A stretch of 22,453 nucleotides of DNA. Origin: Lachnospiraceae bacterium UBA938. Lineage in GTDB: Bacteria; Bacillota; Clostridia; Lachnospirales; Lachnospiraceae. The notes under the pieces were generated by a model. It saw nothing but the letters and a program-made list of their open reading frames with translations. It searched no databases and was not told the DNA's origin. This document shows positions 14,901-22,434 of this stretch, in pieces. The first letter of the stretch is position 1, and the number at the start of each line of letters is the position of its first letter. The stretch covers positions 8,375 through 30,827 of the forward strand of contig DBDG01000023.1 of NCBI GenBank assembly GCA_002293475.1, in the 5' to 3' direction. Both the position numbers and the translations under genes were made by a program.

Positions 14901-17245
14901 TGAAGGGAAAAGTCACATACCATAAAATATATAAAGCGTTTTATGTGCTTTTGTCTATCTGGATAGGAACACAGCTATTGGCACCGCTTATAGCGCCGAA
15001 CTTAGAAGTTCCGGCATTATTGCTGGGGGGCGGAATCACGGCGGTGATTTTTTACGGTTTCTTATTAACGAGCGGCGTTCAGAGACTCATCCCGGTGATA
15101 TCGCTTACGGCAATGATCTTAGCGTGGATGGCACTGATTGGCCGGGAAGAAGGGGCGAATCTGGTGACCGGCTATCTGAACTGGGTTTGGGGTTATGACA
15201 GCGGAACCGGTTATGAGCTGAGCAATCAACTGCGTTATGAACTGGTCAATAGCTGTCTTGCCGGGGCAGTGTTTCTTCTTTTTTCTTTGATTACGGAACG
15301 CTTTGTGAGGTTAAGGTTGCTGACAGGGGTTGCCCTGGCGGGGTATCTGGTGTTTGGTATGATTACAGGAAGGCAGTTGCACAAGATAACAGTATGCTTG
15401 ATCTTGTTATTACTGATTGCTTGCGTGACGGAGTATTTACAGAAGCGTGAAACCAATATCAGGACGATTGTCTATCTGCTGCCTTTTCTGCTTGCTTTTT
15501 TGGTAGGGTTAATGATTCTTCCGGAGAGTAGCGAGCCTTATGAGTGGGGATTTGTCAAACGGATTTATAGCTCTGCGAAAGAACTGGTAATATATCTGGC
15601 GCAGCAGGCCGACGAGCTGTTTGGCGGTGAGGGGGACGGATTCGGGATGGCGGTGACCGGGTTTTCCGGTAGCGGAGAAATCGGCGATGGCGTGTCTGAG
15701 CAGAATGGAAATATGCTGGAGATGTCTCTTAAGTCAGGTGAAAGAATAAACATTTACCTGACCGGCAACGTGTTTGACAGCTTTGACGGTGAGCAATGGG
15801 AAACGACCTTAGAAAGTACGAAAAATGATCACTTATTTGACTTGCTGGAAACTTTGTATGCAGTCAGGCGTTATGATGAAGAGAATATGTATGATTACCT
15901 GTATCAGGCTAAAATCGGTATAACCTTCACAAATATGAATACAGAATATCTTTTTACGCCGCTCAAAGTCGCCGGGGTGATTACTACAGCAAGCTGGAAG
16001 GAGGCGTTAAGAGAATATGGGGGTGAGTGGAGATTCTCCAAGAAACAAGGTTTAGGAACGGGCTATGATGCGGTGTTTTATCAGATGAATATGGGTCAGG
16101 CTTACTTTACTGAGATGATCGAACAGGAAAGCCGATATGATTACGGGGAAAATACGCAGGAGGAGATATTGAGCGAATTGACATATCTGTTCAATGATCC
16201 GACAGTTGTAGTATCGGAAGATGAACTACATAAGCGCAGCGAGGCGATCAAGAGCCTATATGCGGAAAAAATCGGCGTGAGCCAAGAGGTAAAACAGTTT
16301 ATTGACGATATTACGCAGGATTGCGTGACCGATTATGAAATGTGCAAAGCCATCGAAGCGGTGCTTTCCGGAAGCGCGGATCATACCTTTACTTATACCG
16401 TTCGTCCGGAACAAATGCCGGAGGGAAAAGTATTTCCGGATTATTTTTTACTTGAAAGCCGGGAAGGGTACTGCACATATTATGCGACGGCCTTTGTCAT
16501 CATGGCAAGGGAACTAGGTATGCCGGCCAGATATGTCCAGGGATTCTGTGTATCGGGCAGCGAGCTGAGTAAGGGAACTTTGACCGTTACTTCCGGCATG
16601 GCTCATGCCTGGCCGGAAGTGTACTTTGAAGGACTGGGCTGGCTTCCTTTTGAACCGACGCCCGGATACGGCAGCGCCCGCTATCTGTCTTGGCAACCTC
16701 GTAAGCAGCCGAGTCAGGTAATGCTCATGCCTGACGGGCCGGAGGCGGAGCTGTTGCCGGAGGAGCTACCGGAGGTTCCGGTCAGTTCGGCCGAGGAAGG
16801 CCGGGATTCCATCCTACTGCCGGTGGCCGGTACCGCTTTCTTGGCATTGGTCCTGTCGGTGATTTTGCTGGCGGCAGCCAGATATTTTATCCGCCAGTAT
16901 ACTTACCGTCGCTATACACCGCTCGAAAAGATGTATGATAATGTCAGAAGAAACCTTGCCGTTCTGAAGTATATGGGTTTCAGGCTGAGTCAGGGCGAGA
17001 CCATCGGAGAATACCGGCAGCGAATCCTTCAGAAAGACAGTGAATATCCCTTGGATTTTATTGTTGATTTTGAAGAAGTGATCTATGGTAACGGCTGGGT
17101 AAGTGAGGAAATGATACAGTCAGCTCGACAGGATAAGAACCTGATGCTGAAAAAACTGAAGGACGTCGGAAGATTAAGATACTATTGGGTCATGATGCGT
17201 ATGTTCAGTGAACTGCGCTTGCGCCATGTAAGGAGTAGCCGATGA
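14900..17245 (+). CDS. Membrane transglutaminase-like protein (TgpA/YebA type)
   Basis: 781-residue membrane protein with several hydrophobic helices in residues 10-207, a large extracytoplasmic region (about 210-635), one helix at about 638-660 and a cytoplasmic C-terminal tail of DUF4129 type. The transglutaminase core has Cys525 in REGYCTYYATAF and His569 in GMAHAWPEVYFEGLGW. The third position is Glu585 in PFEPTPG rather than Asp. The fold is that of TgpA/YebA proteins, papain-like transglutaminase or protease domains facing outward; the substrate is unknown, and envelope proteins or peptidoglycan peptides are candidates. Overlaps with both neighbours (TGATG, ATGA) show that it belongs to one translational unit with MoxR and DUF58 genes. 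Confidence 0.9.
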   Translation: MKGKVTYHKIYKAFYVLLSIWIGTQLLAPLIAPNLEVPALLLGGGITAVIFYGFLLTSGVQRLIPVISLTAMILAWMALIGREEGANLVTGYLNWVWGYDSGTGYELSNQLRYELVNSCLAGAVFLLFSLITERFVRLRLLTGVALAGYLVFGMITGRQLHKITVCLILLLLIACVTEYLQKRETNIRTIVYLLPFLLAFLVGLMILPESSEPYEWGFVKRIYSSAKELVIYLAQQADELFGGEGDGFGMAVTGFSGSGEIGDGVSEQNGNMLEMSLKSGERINIYLTGNVFDSFDGEQWETTLESTKNDHLFDLLETLYAVRRYDEENMYDYLYQAKIGITFTNMNTEYLFTPLKVAGVITTASWKEALREYGGEWRFSKKQGLGTGYDAVFYQMNMGQAYFTEMIEQESRYDYGENTQEEILSELTYLFNDPTVVVSEDELHKRSEAIKSLYAEKIGVSQEVKQFIDDITQDCVTDYEMCKAIEAVLSGSADHTFTYTVRPEQMPEGKVFPDYFLLESREGYCTYYATAFVIMARELGMPARYVQGFCVSGSELSKGTLTVTSGMAHAWPEVYFEGLGWLPFEPTPGYGSARYLSWQPRKQPSQVMLMPDGPEAELLPEELPEVPVSSAEEGRDSILLPVAGTAFLALVLSVILLAAARYFIRQYTYRRYTPLEKMYDNVRRNLAVLKYMGFRLSQGETIGEYRQRILQKDSEYPLDFIVDFEEVIYGNGWVSEEMIQSARQDKNLMLKKLKDVGRLRYYWVMMRMFSELRLRHVRSSR

Positions 17246-18210
17246 AGATAAGGGAAATATGTGCGAATGGTAATAAAATAGCCGCGAATACATCAAAAGT
17301 TATCGTCGGGAAGGAACAAACCGTTCGGTTGCTGTTGACTGCGCTGCTGGCAGGCGGAAACGTCTTGCTGGAAGATATACCGGGGACAGGAAAAACCAAG
17401 CTGGCCAAAACCTTGGCGAGGTCAGTAGACGCGGATTATGCCCGGATCCAGTTTACGCCCGATCTGTTGCCGAGCGATATTACCGGGCTGAATATTTATA
17501 ACCGGAAAGAAAGTGAATTTGTCATGCGCAAAGGGCCGGTCTTCACAAATATTTTATTGGCCGATGAAATCAACCGGGCGACGCCGCGGACTCAGGCCGG
17601 ATTATTGGAATGTATGGAAGAAAGGCAGGTCACCATTGATGGGGTCCGGCATGAGCTGGCGCGGCCATTTTTTGTAATCGCAACTCAGAATCCGGTTGAG
17701 ACAACAGGAACCTATCCGCTGCCGGAGGCACAGCTTGATCGGTTTATGATGAAGCTGTCCTTAGGTCTGCCGGAACGGGAAGAGGAACTGATGATATTGG
17801 AACGCTTTATGGACATTGATGAGCAAAAGGATCCGCTGGGTGCCTTGGAGGCTGTGGTAAAAAGAGAGGATATCTTGGAAATGCAGAAAGGCTGCGATCA
17901 GGTTTTTGTCCATCCGCTCATCCGGGAGTATATTGCGGATATCGTGGCGGCGACCAGAAAAGGAGAAGAAGCTGTCGTGGGAGCAAGTCCTAGGGCGTCA
18001 TTGGCATTGCTGCGGGGAGCCAAGGCTTGGGCAGCCTTGCAGGGACGGGAATATTGCATTCCTGATGATATTAAAAGTCTGGCGGTTCCGGTACTGGCGC
18101 ACCGGGTGATACTTGCTTATGGATACCGTAAAGGGAGTGATGCCAGAGAATTAATAAATAATATATTGAAGTCGGTTCAGGCGCCGACAGAAGATGTCGG
18201 AAAGCAGTGA
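17242..18210 (+). CDS. MoxR-family AAA+ ATPase, copy 2
   Basis: 322-residue MoxR ATPase with intact Walker A EDIPGTGKT (44-52), Walker B LLADEINR (105-112), sensor 1 ATQNP, the GTYPLPEAQLDRFMMK block and sensor 2 GASPRASLALLRG. It is clearly paralogous to copy 1 (shared motif spacing, for example FTPD.LP.DI and NRxxPxTQA) but well diverged in the last 100 residues, so the pair is not a recent duplication. The ATG overlaps the transglutaminase stop (ATGA). The second DUF58 gene follows after 74 bases. Confidence 0.93.
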   Translation: MKIREICANGNKIAANTSKVIVGKEQTVRLLLTALLAGGNVLLEDIPGTGKTKLAKTLARSVDADYARIQFTPDLLPSDITGLNIYNRKESEFVMRKGPVFTNILLADEINRATPRTQAGLLECMEERQVTIDGVRHELARPFFVIATQNPVETTGTYPLPEAQLDRFMMKLSLGLPEREEELMILERFMDIDEQKDPLGALEAVVKREDILEMQKGCDQVFVHPLIREYIADIVAATRKGEEAVVGASPRASLALLRGAKAWAALQGREYCIPDDIKSLAVPVLAHRVILAYGYRKGSDARELINNILKSVQAPTEDVGKQ

Positions 18211-18284
18211 TCTTACTGTAGCGAAATGCGGGGATTGATTAAAGCAGTACTGCCGACAAGTCGGTGATATACAGGAGTATGACT

Positions 18285-19400
18285 ATGGTAATTGCAGTAG
18301 CGGGTATGATCGCCGGAATCATGTTTCTGGTGCAGATGGTTCTGTATGATAAATTATGGAACCGCTCAATGGATGTAAGGATAAAGTTTCAGGATGATTC
18401 GGTGAGTGCTGGGAATGAGACCGTTTTAACCGAGGTGGTAGAAAACTGCAAATGGCTGCCGTTACCAGCTCTGAAAGTAAAGTTCCAGTGCTCAGGGGAT
18501 CTAAAGTTCGTGGCGGACGGCAGCTCTAAGGTAACTGATATGTATTACCGGAATGATCTGTTTTGTATGATGCCTTTCCGGAGGATTACCAGAAGCCATA
18601 AGATCCGCTGCCCTAAGCGAGGTTATTTTGGTATCAGGGGCATCGATCTTGTTGGCGCTGATTTATTTATGACGCGGGAAATGGTTGAAAGCCGGCCGGG
18701 AGAGACCCATATCTATGTGCTTCCGTCGCTCTATGAAACGGAGGAACTGAAGTCAGCCTTTCAGATCATCAGCGGTGAGATCTTGTCGAAAAGGCACCTG
18801 TTGACTGATCCTTTTGCCTACCGAGGGATAAGGGAGTACACTTCCTTTGACGAGGCTAAGACGGTAAATTGGAAAGCTTCCGCCAAATCGGATGAGCTTA
18901 AGGTAAATGTATATGACTACACTTCCATAAGCACGGTTGAAATCTATATTAATCTGGCTGACCGGCGAATCGTAAGGCAAGATGAGCGGAATGAAAGATC
19001 AATCAGTATCGGTGCTTATCTCACGAAGGTCTTTCTGGAGTCTGGCATCGGCGTTTCCTTGTATGCCAACGGTAAAGACTGCATCCATAAGAATATCTTG
19101 TGCATGGAAGAAAACCGGGATAAAGACCAGCTGGAGCACATCTTTAGGATGCTGGCCCGCATGGATCTTAGCTTGGGGACGGAAGCCTTTGTGGCGTGCT
19201 TTGAAGAAAGGCTTATGCGTTTCACCGGTCAGATGACGGTTTTCATATCACCTGACCGGCAAGTAGAATTTCAGGATATGTTATGCCGTTTTGACCAGAA
19301 GCGGCCGTTTTTGTGGATATGTCCTGGTGCCGAAGCAAAAGATGCTGATATCAGAAAGGAACTGCTTTCATCGTTACTAATGATTCCCGATTCCTATTAA
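18285..19400 (+). CDS. DUF58 membrane protein, copy 2
   Basis: About 371 residues with one N-terminal membrane helix (residues 1-22, GMIAGIMFLVQMVL) followed by a beta-rich region and the DUF58 signature DPFAYRGIREYTSFDEAKTVNWKASAKS. The ATG at 18285 is chosen because AGGAG (18273-18277) is seven bases upstream; an in-frame GTG at 18264 and ATG at 18279 are badly placed relative to that site. It is more diverged from copy 1 than the MoxR pair and has fewer membrane helices. Presumed partner of MoxR copy 2. The last 24 bases overlap the end of the opposing histidine-kinase gene. Confidence 0.87.
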   Translation: MVIAVAGMIAGIMFLVQMVLYDKLWNRSMDVRIKFQDDSVSAGNETVLTEVVENCKWLPLPALKVKFQCSGDLKFVADGSSKVTDMYYRNDLFCMMPFRRITRSHKIRCPKRGYFGIRGIDLVGADLFMTREMVESRPGETHIYVLPSLYETEELKSAFQIISGEILSKRHLLTDPFAYRGIREYTSFDEAKTVNWKASAKSDELKVNVYDYTSISTVEIYINLADRRIVRQDERNERSISIGAYLTKVFLESGIGVSLYANGKDCIHKNILCMEENRDKDQLEHIFRMLARMDLSLGTEAFVACFEERLMRFTGQMTVFISPDRQVEFQDMLCRFDQKRPFLWICPGAEAKDADIRKELLSSLLMIPDSY

Positions 19401-20651
19401 AAGCCGGAGCGTAAACTTTCCGTCTATATTGCTGAAATTCAGCATATAATCATTATCCCGGGCAAATGCCGCGATAGAACGAACGCCGATGCCGTGACCG
19501 ATTTCATTAGTTACGGGCAGGCCGTTTTCATCAAAGACAACAGGTGAGGCACAGGGATTAGTGACCTCAAGCCCAATCTGAGCACCGTTCTTAACTAGCT
19601 TGACGCGGATGATCCGCTTATTGTCTTCCGCTACTTTGACGGCGGCAGTCAACGCGTTTTCGAGCGCGTTGGATACCATGACGGAGAGCTTTATGGCATC
19701 GACGGGAAGCACACCGGGGATGTTTGACTTTACGTATAGTTGTGTGTTCTGTTTCTTCGCCTTGCGCTCGAACCGGGCAAGCACGGCGTTGAGCATCGGC
19801 TCCGCACATAAAAGCGCCGGAACCGCATTGTCTAGCGCTGTCTGCCAATCGGCATATACAGTTTCCGCTTCGGCAGCTTTACCGGTACGGTAAAGCGCCA
19901 TGATGACACCCATCTCATGGCGCATCTCGTGGCGCAGAATCTCCATATCCTCACGGTGCTTTTTTTCAGCATCCGTCTGTTCCCGCATAGCACTCATCTG
20001 TAACTGTAATGTTTCCGCTTGATGCGTCTGGGCACTTTTTTCATGGATGCTGATAATGGCATAGCACAGAACCCCGAAGCTCCAGACAATGAACAGCAAT
20101 AGGGCAATGTACAGCAGGGCGCCAAGAATCTGCCAGTTCAATGTTGCTGATACTATGAAGGAAAATGCCGCGCCGGATGAATATATAACCCAATCGGATC
20201 TGCGGCCATCCACAAATATGCGCTCGCAAAACTTTCTTCCGAACCGCAGTACCATGGCCATGTAAATACTTAATAAAAGCATTGCCAGCAGAAAGAAAAT
20301 GATAGGGGCAATCGGGTTTTGAATGCCCAGTGCCGAGCCGACTGAGGCGTCAGCGATGTGTACCAGTATGCTTGTCAGCTGAGACTGCATAAAAAAGGCA
20401 AACATTATCTGAAAGAACTGTCCGCGGAACAGTAGCAGAGTGGCCGGCAGCATTATCACGCCGCCATACGGGGCTAATGGAGTATACATGATAAATGGGT
20501 TAAACAGGAAGTGTACAGCCGCTCCGTAGGCAGCCAAAACAGCAATTGTGAAGAGGGTTCCGTTTTTGGGGCGGAAACAAAGAAACAAAGAGGCTATATT
20601 AACAATCAATACAACAGGACCTATCATGTTAATTACGATGTCAACGCTCAT
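19377..20651 (-). CDS. AgrC-like (HPK10/GHKL) sensor histidine kinase
   Basis: 424-residue membrane kinase. The N-terminal 200 residues hold about six or seven hydrophobic helices with little extracellular loop, as in peptide- or lipid-sensing kinases of the AgrC group. A short coiled coil (about 203-235) leads to the phosphorylation motif LRHEMRHEM with His241 as the likely phosphoacceptor. The ATPase domain shows the N-box NALENALTAA (Asn328, Asn332), EVTNP in place of the D-box, and the G-box GHGIGVRS (385-392). The start ATG has AAAGGGAGCAGG upstream. It is cotranscribed after the LytTR regulator, with a 23-codon ORF between. No AgrB or AgrD gene is seen nearby, so the signal is unknown. 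Confidence 0.9.
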   Translation of the reverse strand: MSVDIVINMIGPVVLIVNIASLFLCFRPKNGTLFTIAVLAAYGAAVHFLFNPFIMYTPLAPYGGVIMLPATLLLFRGQFFQIMFAFFMQSQLTSILVHIADASVGSALGIQNPIAPIIFFLLAMLLLSIYMAMVLRFGRKFCERIFVDGRRSDWVIYSSGAAFSFIVSATLNWQILGALLYIALLLFIVWSFGVLCYAIISIHEKSAQTHQAETLQLQMSAMREQTDAEKKHREDMEILRHEMRHEMGVIMALYRTGKAAEAETVYADWQTALDNAVPALLCAEPMLNAVLARFERKAKKQNTQLYVKSNIPGVLPVDAIKLSVMVSNALENALTAAVKVAEDNKRIIRVKLVKNGAQIGLEVTNPCASPVVFDENGLPVTNEIGHGIGVRSIAAFARDNDYMLNFSNIDGKFTLRLLIGIGNH

Positions 20652-20719
20652 TCCTGCTCCCTTTCGCTTTTGTTACGGTTCTTTTTGCCTATGTTTCTGG
20701 TTTTTAAGGTCAATATCAT
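20648..20719 (-). CDS. Candidate 23-residue micro-ORF bridging regulator and kinase
   Basis: Reading from ATG at 20719 to TGA at 20648, the frame spans the whole gap between the two genes. Its ATG overlaps the regulator stop (ATGA) and its TGA overlaps the kinase start (ATGA). The peptide is strongly basic, with Lys/Arg at residues 6, 8, 12, 13, 15, 17 and 20, and no hydrophobic membrane segment or Cys. The region upstream of the ATG has only a weak GAAGAG. It may be a coupling peptide that hands ribosomes to the kinase start, or chance; no known family is recognised. Confidence 0.35.
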   Translation of the reverse strand: MILTLKTRNIGKKNRNKSEREQE

Positions 20720-21438
20720 GTCTCTTCGCCGCGGAAGAAATATTGAAGATATCTTTCCTTTATTTCGCCTATGGCGCGATGTGCAATCGGTACGCTGCCG
20801 TGGATGCCGATCAACATCGCACTTCCTTGGATGCGCTGTACATAGTCCATATTAACAACAAAGGAGGTATGCGGACGGATAAACCGGCAATCTGATAAAA
20901 GAGGCGAGATCGCATCATTAAAGGGTATCCGCAGAGTTGTGCTCAGGTGTGTTTCGCCGTCTGCCGTGATGCAGCAAAGGGTACGGTCCTTGTGTTCACA
21001 GTAAACGATCCTGTGAAAGGGGATGGCGGCGGTGCTGTCCTTGGTTTTTAGCAGAAAGGTTTTGGCGTTTCTGTTTTTAACCGTGATGAGTGCGGTGTCA
21101 AGCTCTTTTCGTAGCATATCAAAGCTCACTGGTTTAACGAGGTATTGTGAAGCGTGGACACGGAAGGCATCCAAAGAGCGGTCAGTTCGGCTTGTAAGAT
21201 AGATGATTACCGCTGTTACGTCAAAATCCCGGATAAGCCGCGCAAGCTCGATGCCGTCAGGAGATGGCATGACAACGTCCAGCAGATATAGATCAAAAGA
21301 CGCGCCGTCCTCGATATCCCAAGCCAGCTTCTTTGAATTGGTATAGGCGCATATGTCACAATCGTCATAGGTACGGACGAAGCCCTCGATGCGCTTGACT
21401 TCCGCCGCTTCATCATCGCAGATAGCTATCTTTAGCAA
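20716..21438 (-). CDS. LytTR-family response regulator
   Basis: 240-residue regulator: receiver domain about 1-120 with the acidic pair Asp8/Asp9, phosphoacceptor Asp54 in YLLDVVMP, Thr82/Ser83 and Lys102 in LVKPV; LytTR DNA-binding domain about 130-235, with HRIVYCEHKDRTLCCIT and RFIRPHTSFVVNMDYVQRI, where the conserved R.H.S..VN pattern is clear. The start is TTG at 21438 with GGAGGAGG eight bases upstream (21447-21454); there is no better ATG. LytTR proteins activate target promoters at pairs of 9-bp repeats about 21 bases apart, and such spacings occur just upstream (see repeats). Partner of the downstream AgrC-like kinase. Confidence 0.93.
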   Translation of the reverse strand: MLKIAICDDEAAEVKRIEGFVRTYDDCDICAYTNSKKLAWDIEDGASFDLYLLDVVMPSPDGIELARLIRDFDVTAVIIYLTSRTDRSLDAFRVHASQYLVKPVSFDMLRKELDTALITVKNRNAKTFLLKTKDSTAAIPFHRIVYCEHKDRTLCCITADGETHLSTTLRIPFNDAISPLLSDCRFIRPHTSFVVNMDYVQRIQGSAMLIGIHGSVPIAHRAIGEIKERYLQYFFRGEET

Positions 21439-21479
21439 TTGGTAGACCTCCTCCTGCGCCTAGAATGGATACGAAATCG

Positions 21480-21512
21480 GATGCAAAATAGATGCAAAAT
21501 GGTTGCAAAAAC
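21480..21512. repeat. Three 11-bp direct repeats in the regulator leader
   Basis: GATGCAAAATA, GATGCAAAATG and GTTGCAAAAAC stand head to tail at 21480, 21491 and 21502 with exact 11-base steps, about one helical turn. Copies 1 and 2 differ only in the last base. They lie between the regulator start codon and the proposed -10 box, inside the predicted 5' untranslated region. Candidate operator for autoregulation. Confidence 0.7.
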
Positions 21513-21552
21513 ACTAATTTAAAATCATAAATACTTTTTCAACTTCAACATT

Positions 21553-21561
21553 ATTATATCA
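21553..21561 (-). promoter_or_regulatory. Extended -10 promoter of the two-component operon
   Basis: On the minus strand TGATATAAT (21561-21553) is a perfect extended -10 element, about 115 bases before the TTG start. The -35 region (AACAAA at 17-base spacing) is poor, which fits a promoter that needs an activator. Confidence 0.55.
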
Positions 21562-21597
21562 CAAATTTCTTTCTTTTTGTTAGTGCTCTTTATATTA

Positions 21598-21627
21598 TTT
21601 TGCGCAAAACAGGTACATTTATGCGCA
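21598..21627. repeat. Palindrome TTTTGCGCAAAA and repeated TGCGCA upstream of the regulator promoter
   Basis: A perfect 12-bp palindrome occupies 21598-21609, and TGCGCA recurs at 21601 and 21622, exactly 21 bases apart. Relative to the minus-strand -10 box these lie roughly at -50 to -80, a normal place for an activator. The core TTTTGC is shared with the 11-bp repeats further downstream. Confidence 0.5.
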
Positions 21628-21633
21628 GGCTCC

Positions 21634-22272
21634 CTATGACGGGGTTGATGTATTGGATTTTTCCGACAAGCCGATCAGGGGGCGTAGGTGATTGCCGGTT
21701 CGCTTATACATCCACCAAGTAACCAAGGAGGTTGCCGTTAGTTTTACCAGGTTAAAGGGCAGTATGCCGAACAGCATGATCGTAAATGTGCTAGTAATAA
21801 GAGGATTAACCTTTGTAGCCATGGCTACGATATCTCCCGTCGTAAGACCATAAAGGGTGCCATACATCGGAAAGCCGATAAATAAGTTCAGCGGTATCCA
21901 AGTCAGGCTGCTGAAGAGGGTTGCGGTTATCAGTGCGATTTGGGCACCCTTGATATTTTTGCGGTACTTGTATATGAATGAAGCCGGAAGGGTGAACAAG
22001 ATGCTGCCCAAAGCATTCATGATCTCGCCGACATACGCGGTTTCTGTGCCTTGTAAGAGGAGTTTAAGAATATTTTTAAGCATAATAACGATGACGCCGG
22101 CAGCAGGACCTAAAAAGAATCCGGCGAACAGACTGGGGAACTCTGCTATGTCGAATTTGAGAAAAGGCGGGGCAAAAGGCAGCGGGAAGTTGATGGTCAT
22201 TAGGACAGCTGATAGGGCCGCCAGTAAAGCGATCAGTGTCAGGGTACGGACGTTGTAGGGTCTTTTTTTCAT
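21634..22272 (-). CDS. ribU: Riboflavin transporter RibU, ECF substrate-binding component
   Basis: 212-residue integral membrane S-component of an energy-coupling-factor transporter, with about six helices. The N-terminal LTLIALLAALSAVLM, the segment FLKFDIAEFPSLFAGFFLGP and the VIVIMLKNILKLLL helix match the RibU subgroup (the FLK(Y/F)D..(D/E)(I/F)P motif lines the riboflavin site). The energy module EcfA/A'/T is not in the window and is normally shared. The start ATG at 22272 has a good GGAGG. An FMN riboswitch remnant and a terminator directly upstream support a flavin substrate. The C-terminal tail is polar and Ser/Thr-rich. No clear terminator follows before the regulator gene on the same strand. 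Confidence 0.92.
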   Translation of the reverse strand: MKKRPYNVRTLTLIALLAALSAVLMTINFPLPFAPPFLKFDIAEFPSLFAGFFLGPAAGVIVIMLKNILKLLLQGTETAYVGEIMNALGSILFTLPASFIYKYRKNIKGAQIALITATLFSSLTWIPLNLFIGFPMYGTLYGLTTGDIVAMATKVNPLITSTFTIMLFGILPFNLVKLTATSLVTWWMYKRTGNHLRPLIGLSEKSNTSTPS

Positions 22273-22327
22273 TTTGATTCCTCCATCAGATTATTAACGT
22301 TTCCATATATTGATGTGAAAATTCAAT

Positions 22328-22360
22328 AAAAAACCCCGGATCCAAAAAGAATCGGGGGGA
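22328..22360 (-). terminator. Intrinsic terminator of the ribU riboswitch
   Basis: On the minus strand CCCCGATTC pairs with GGATCCGGGG in a 9-bp stem (one bulged C, one G-T pair) with loop TTTTT, followed by T6. It lies 56 bases before the ribU ATG and downstream of the FMN aptamer, so it is the expected off-switch when FMN is bound. Confidence 0.88.
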
Positions 22361-22434
22361 GTAATGGCCTAAATCATATCGTCAGGAAACACGGTGTTGT
22401 ATGTTGTTGATTATACGTTGTGTTCCATTCCATA

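Noticed and set aside
18226..18267. 13-codon ORF before the second DUF58 gene
   Set aside because: No Shine-Dalgarno; ends before the real ribosome-binding site; expected by chance.
12667..19400. The MoxR/DUF58/transglutaminase run as a new defence system
   Set aside because: All proteins match the known envelope-type yeaC-yeaD-yebA arrangement; no nuclease, phage-sensing or mobile neighbour is present.
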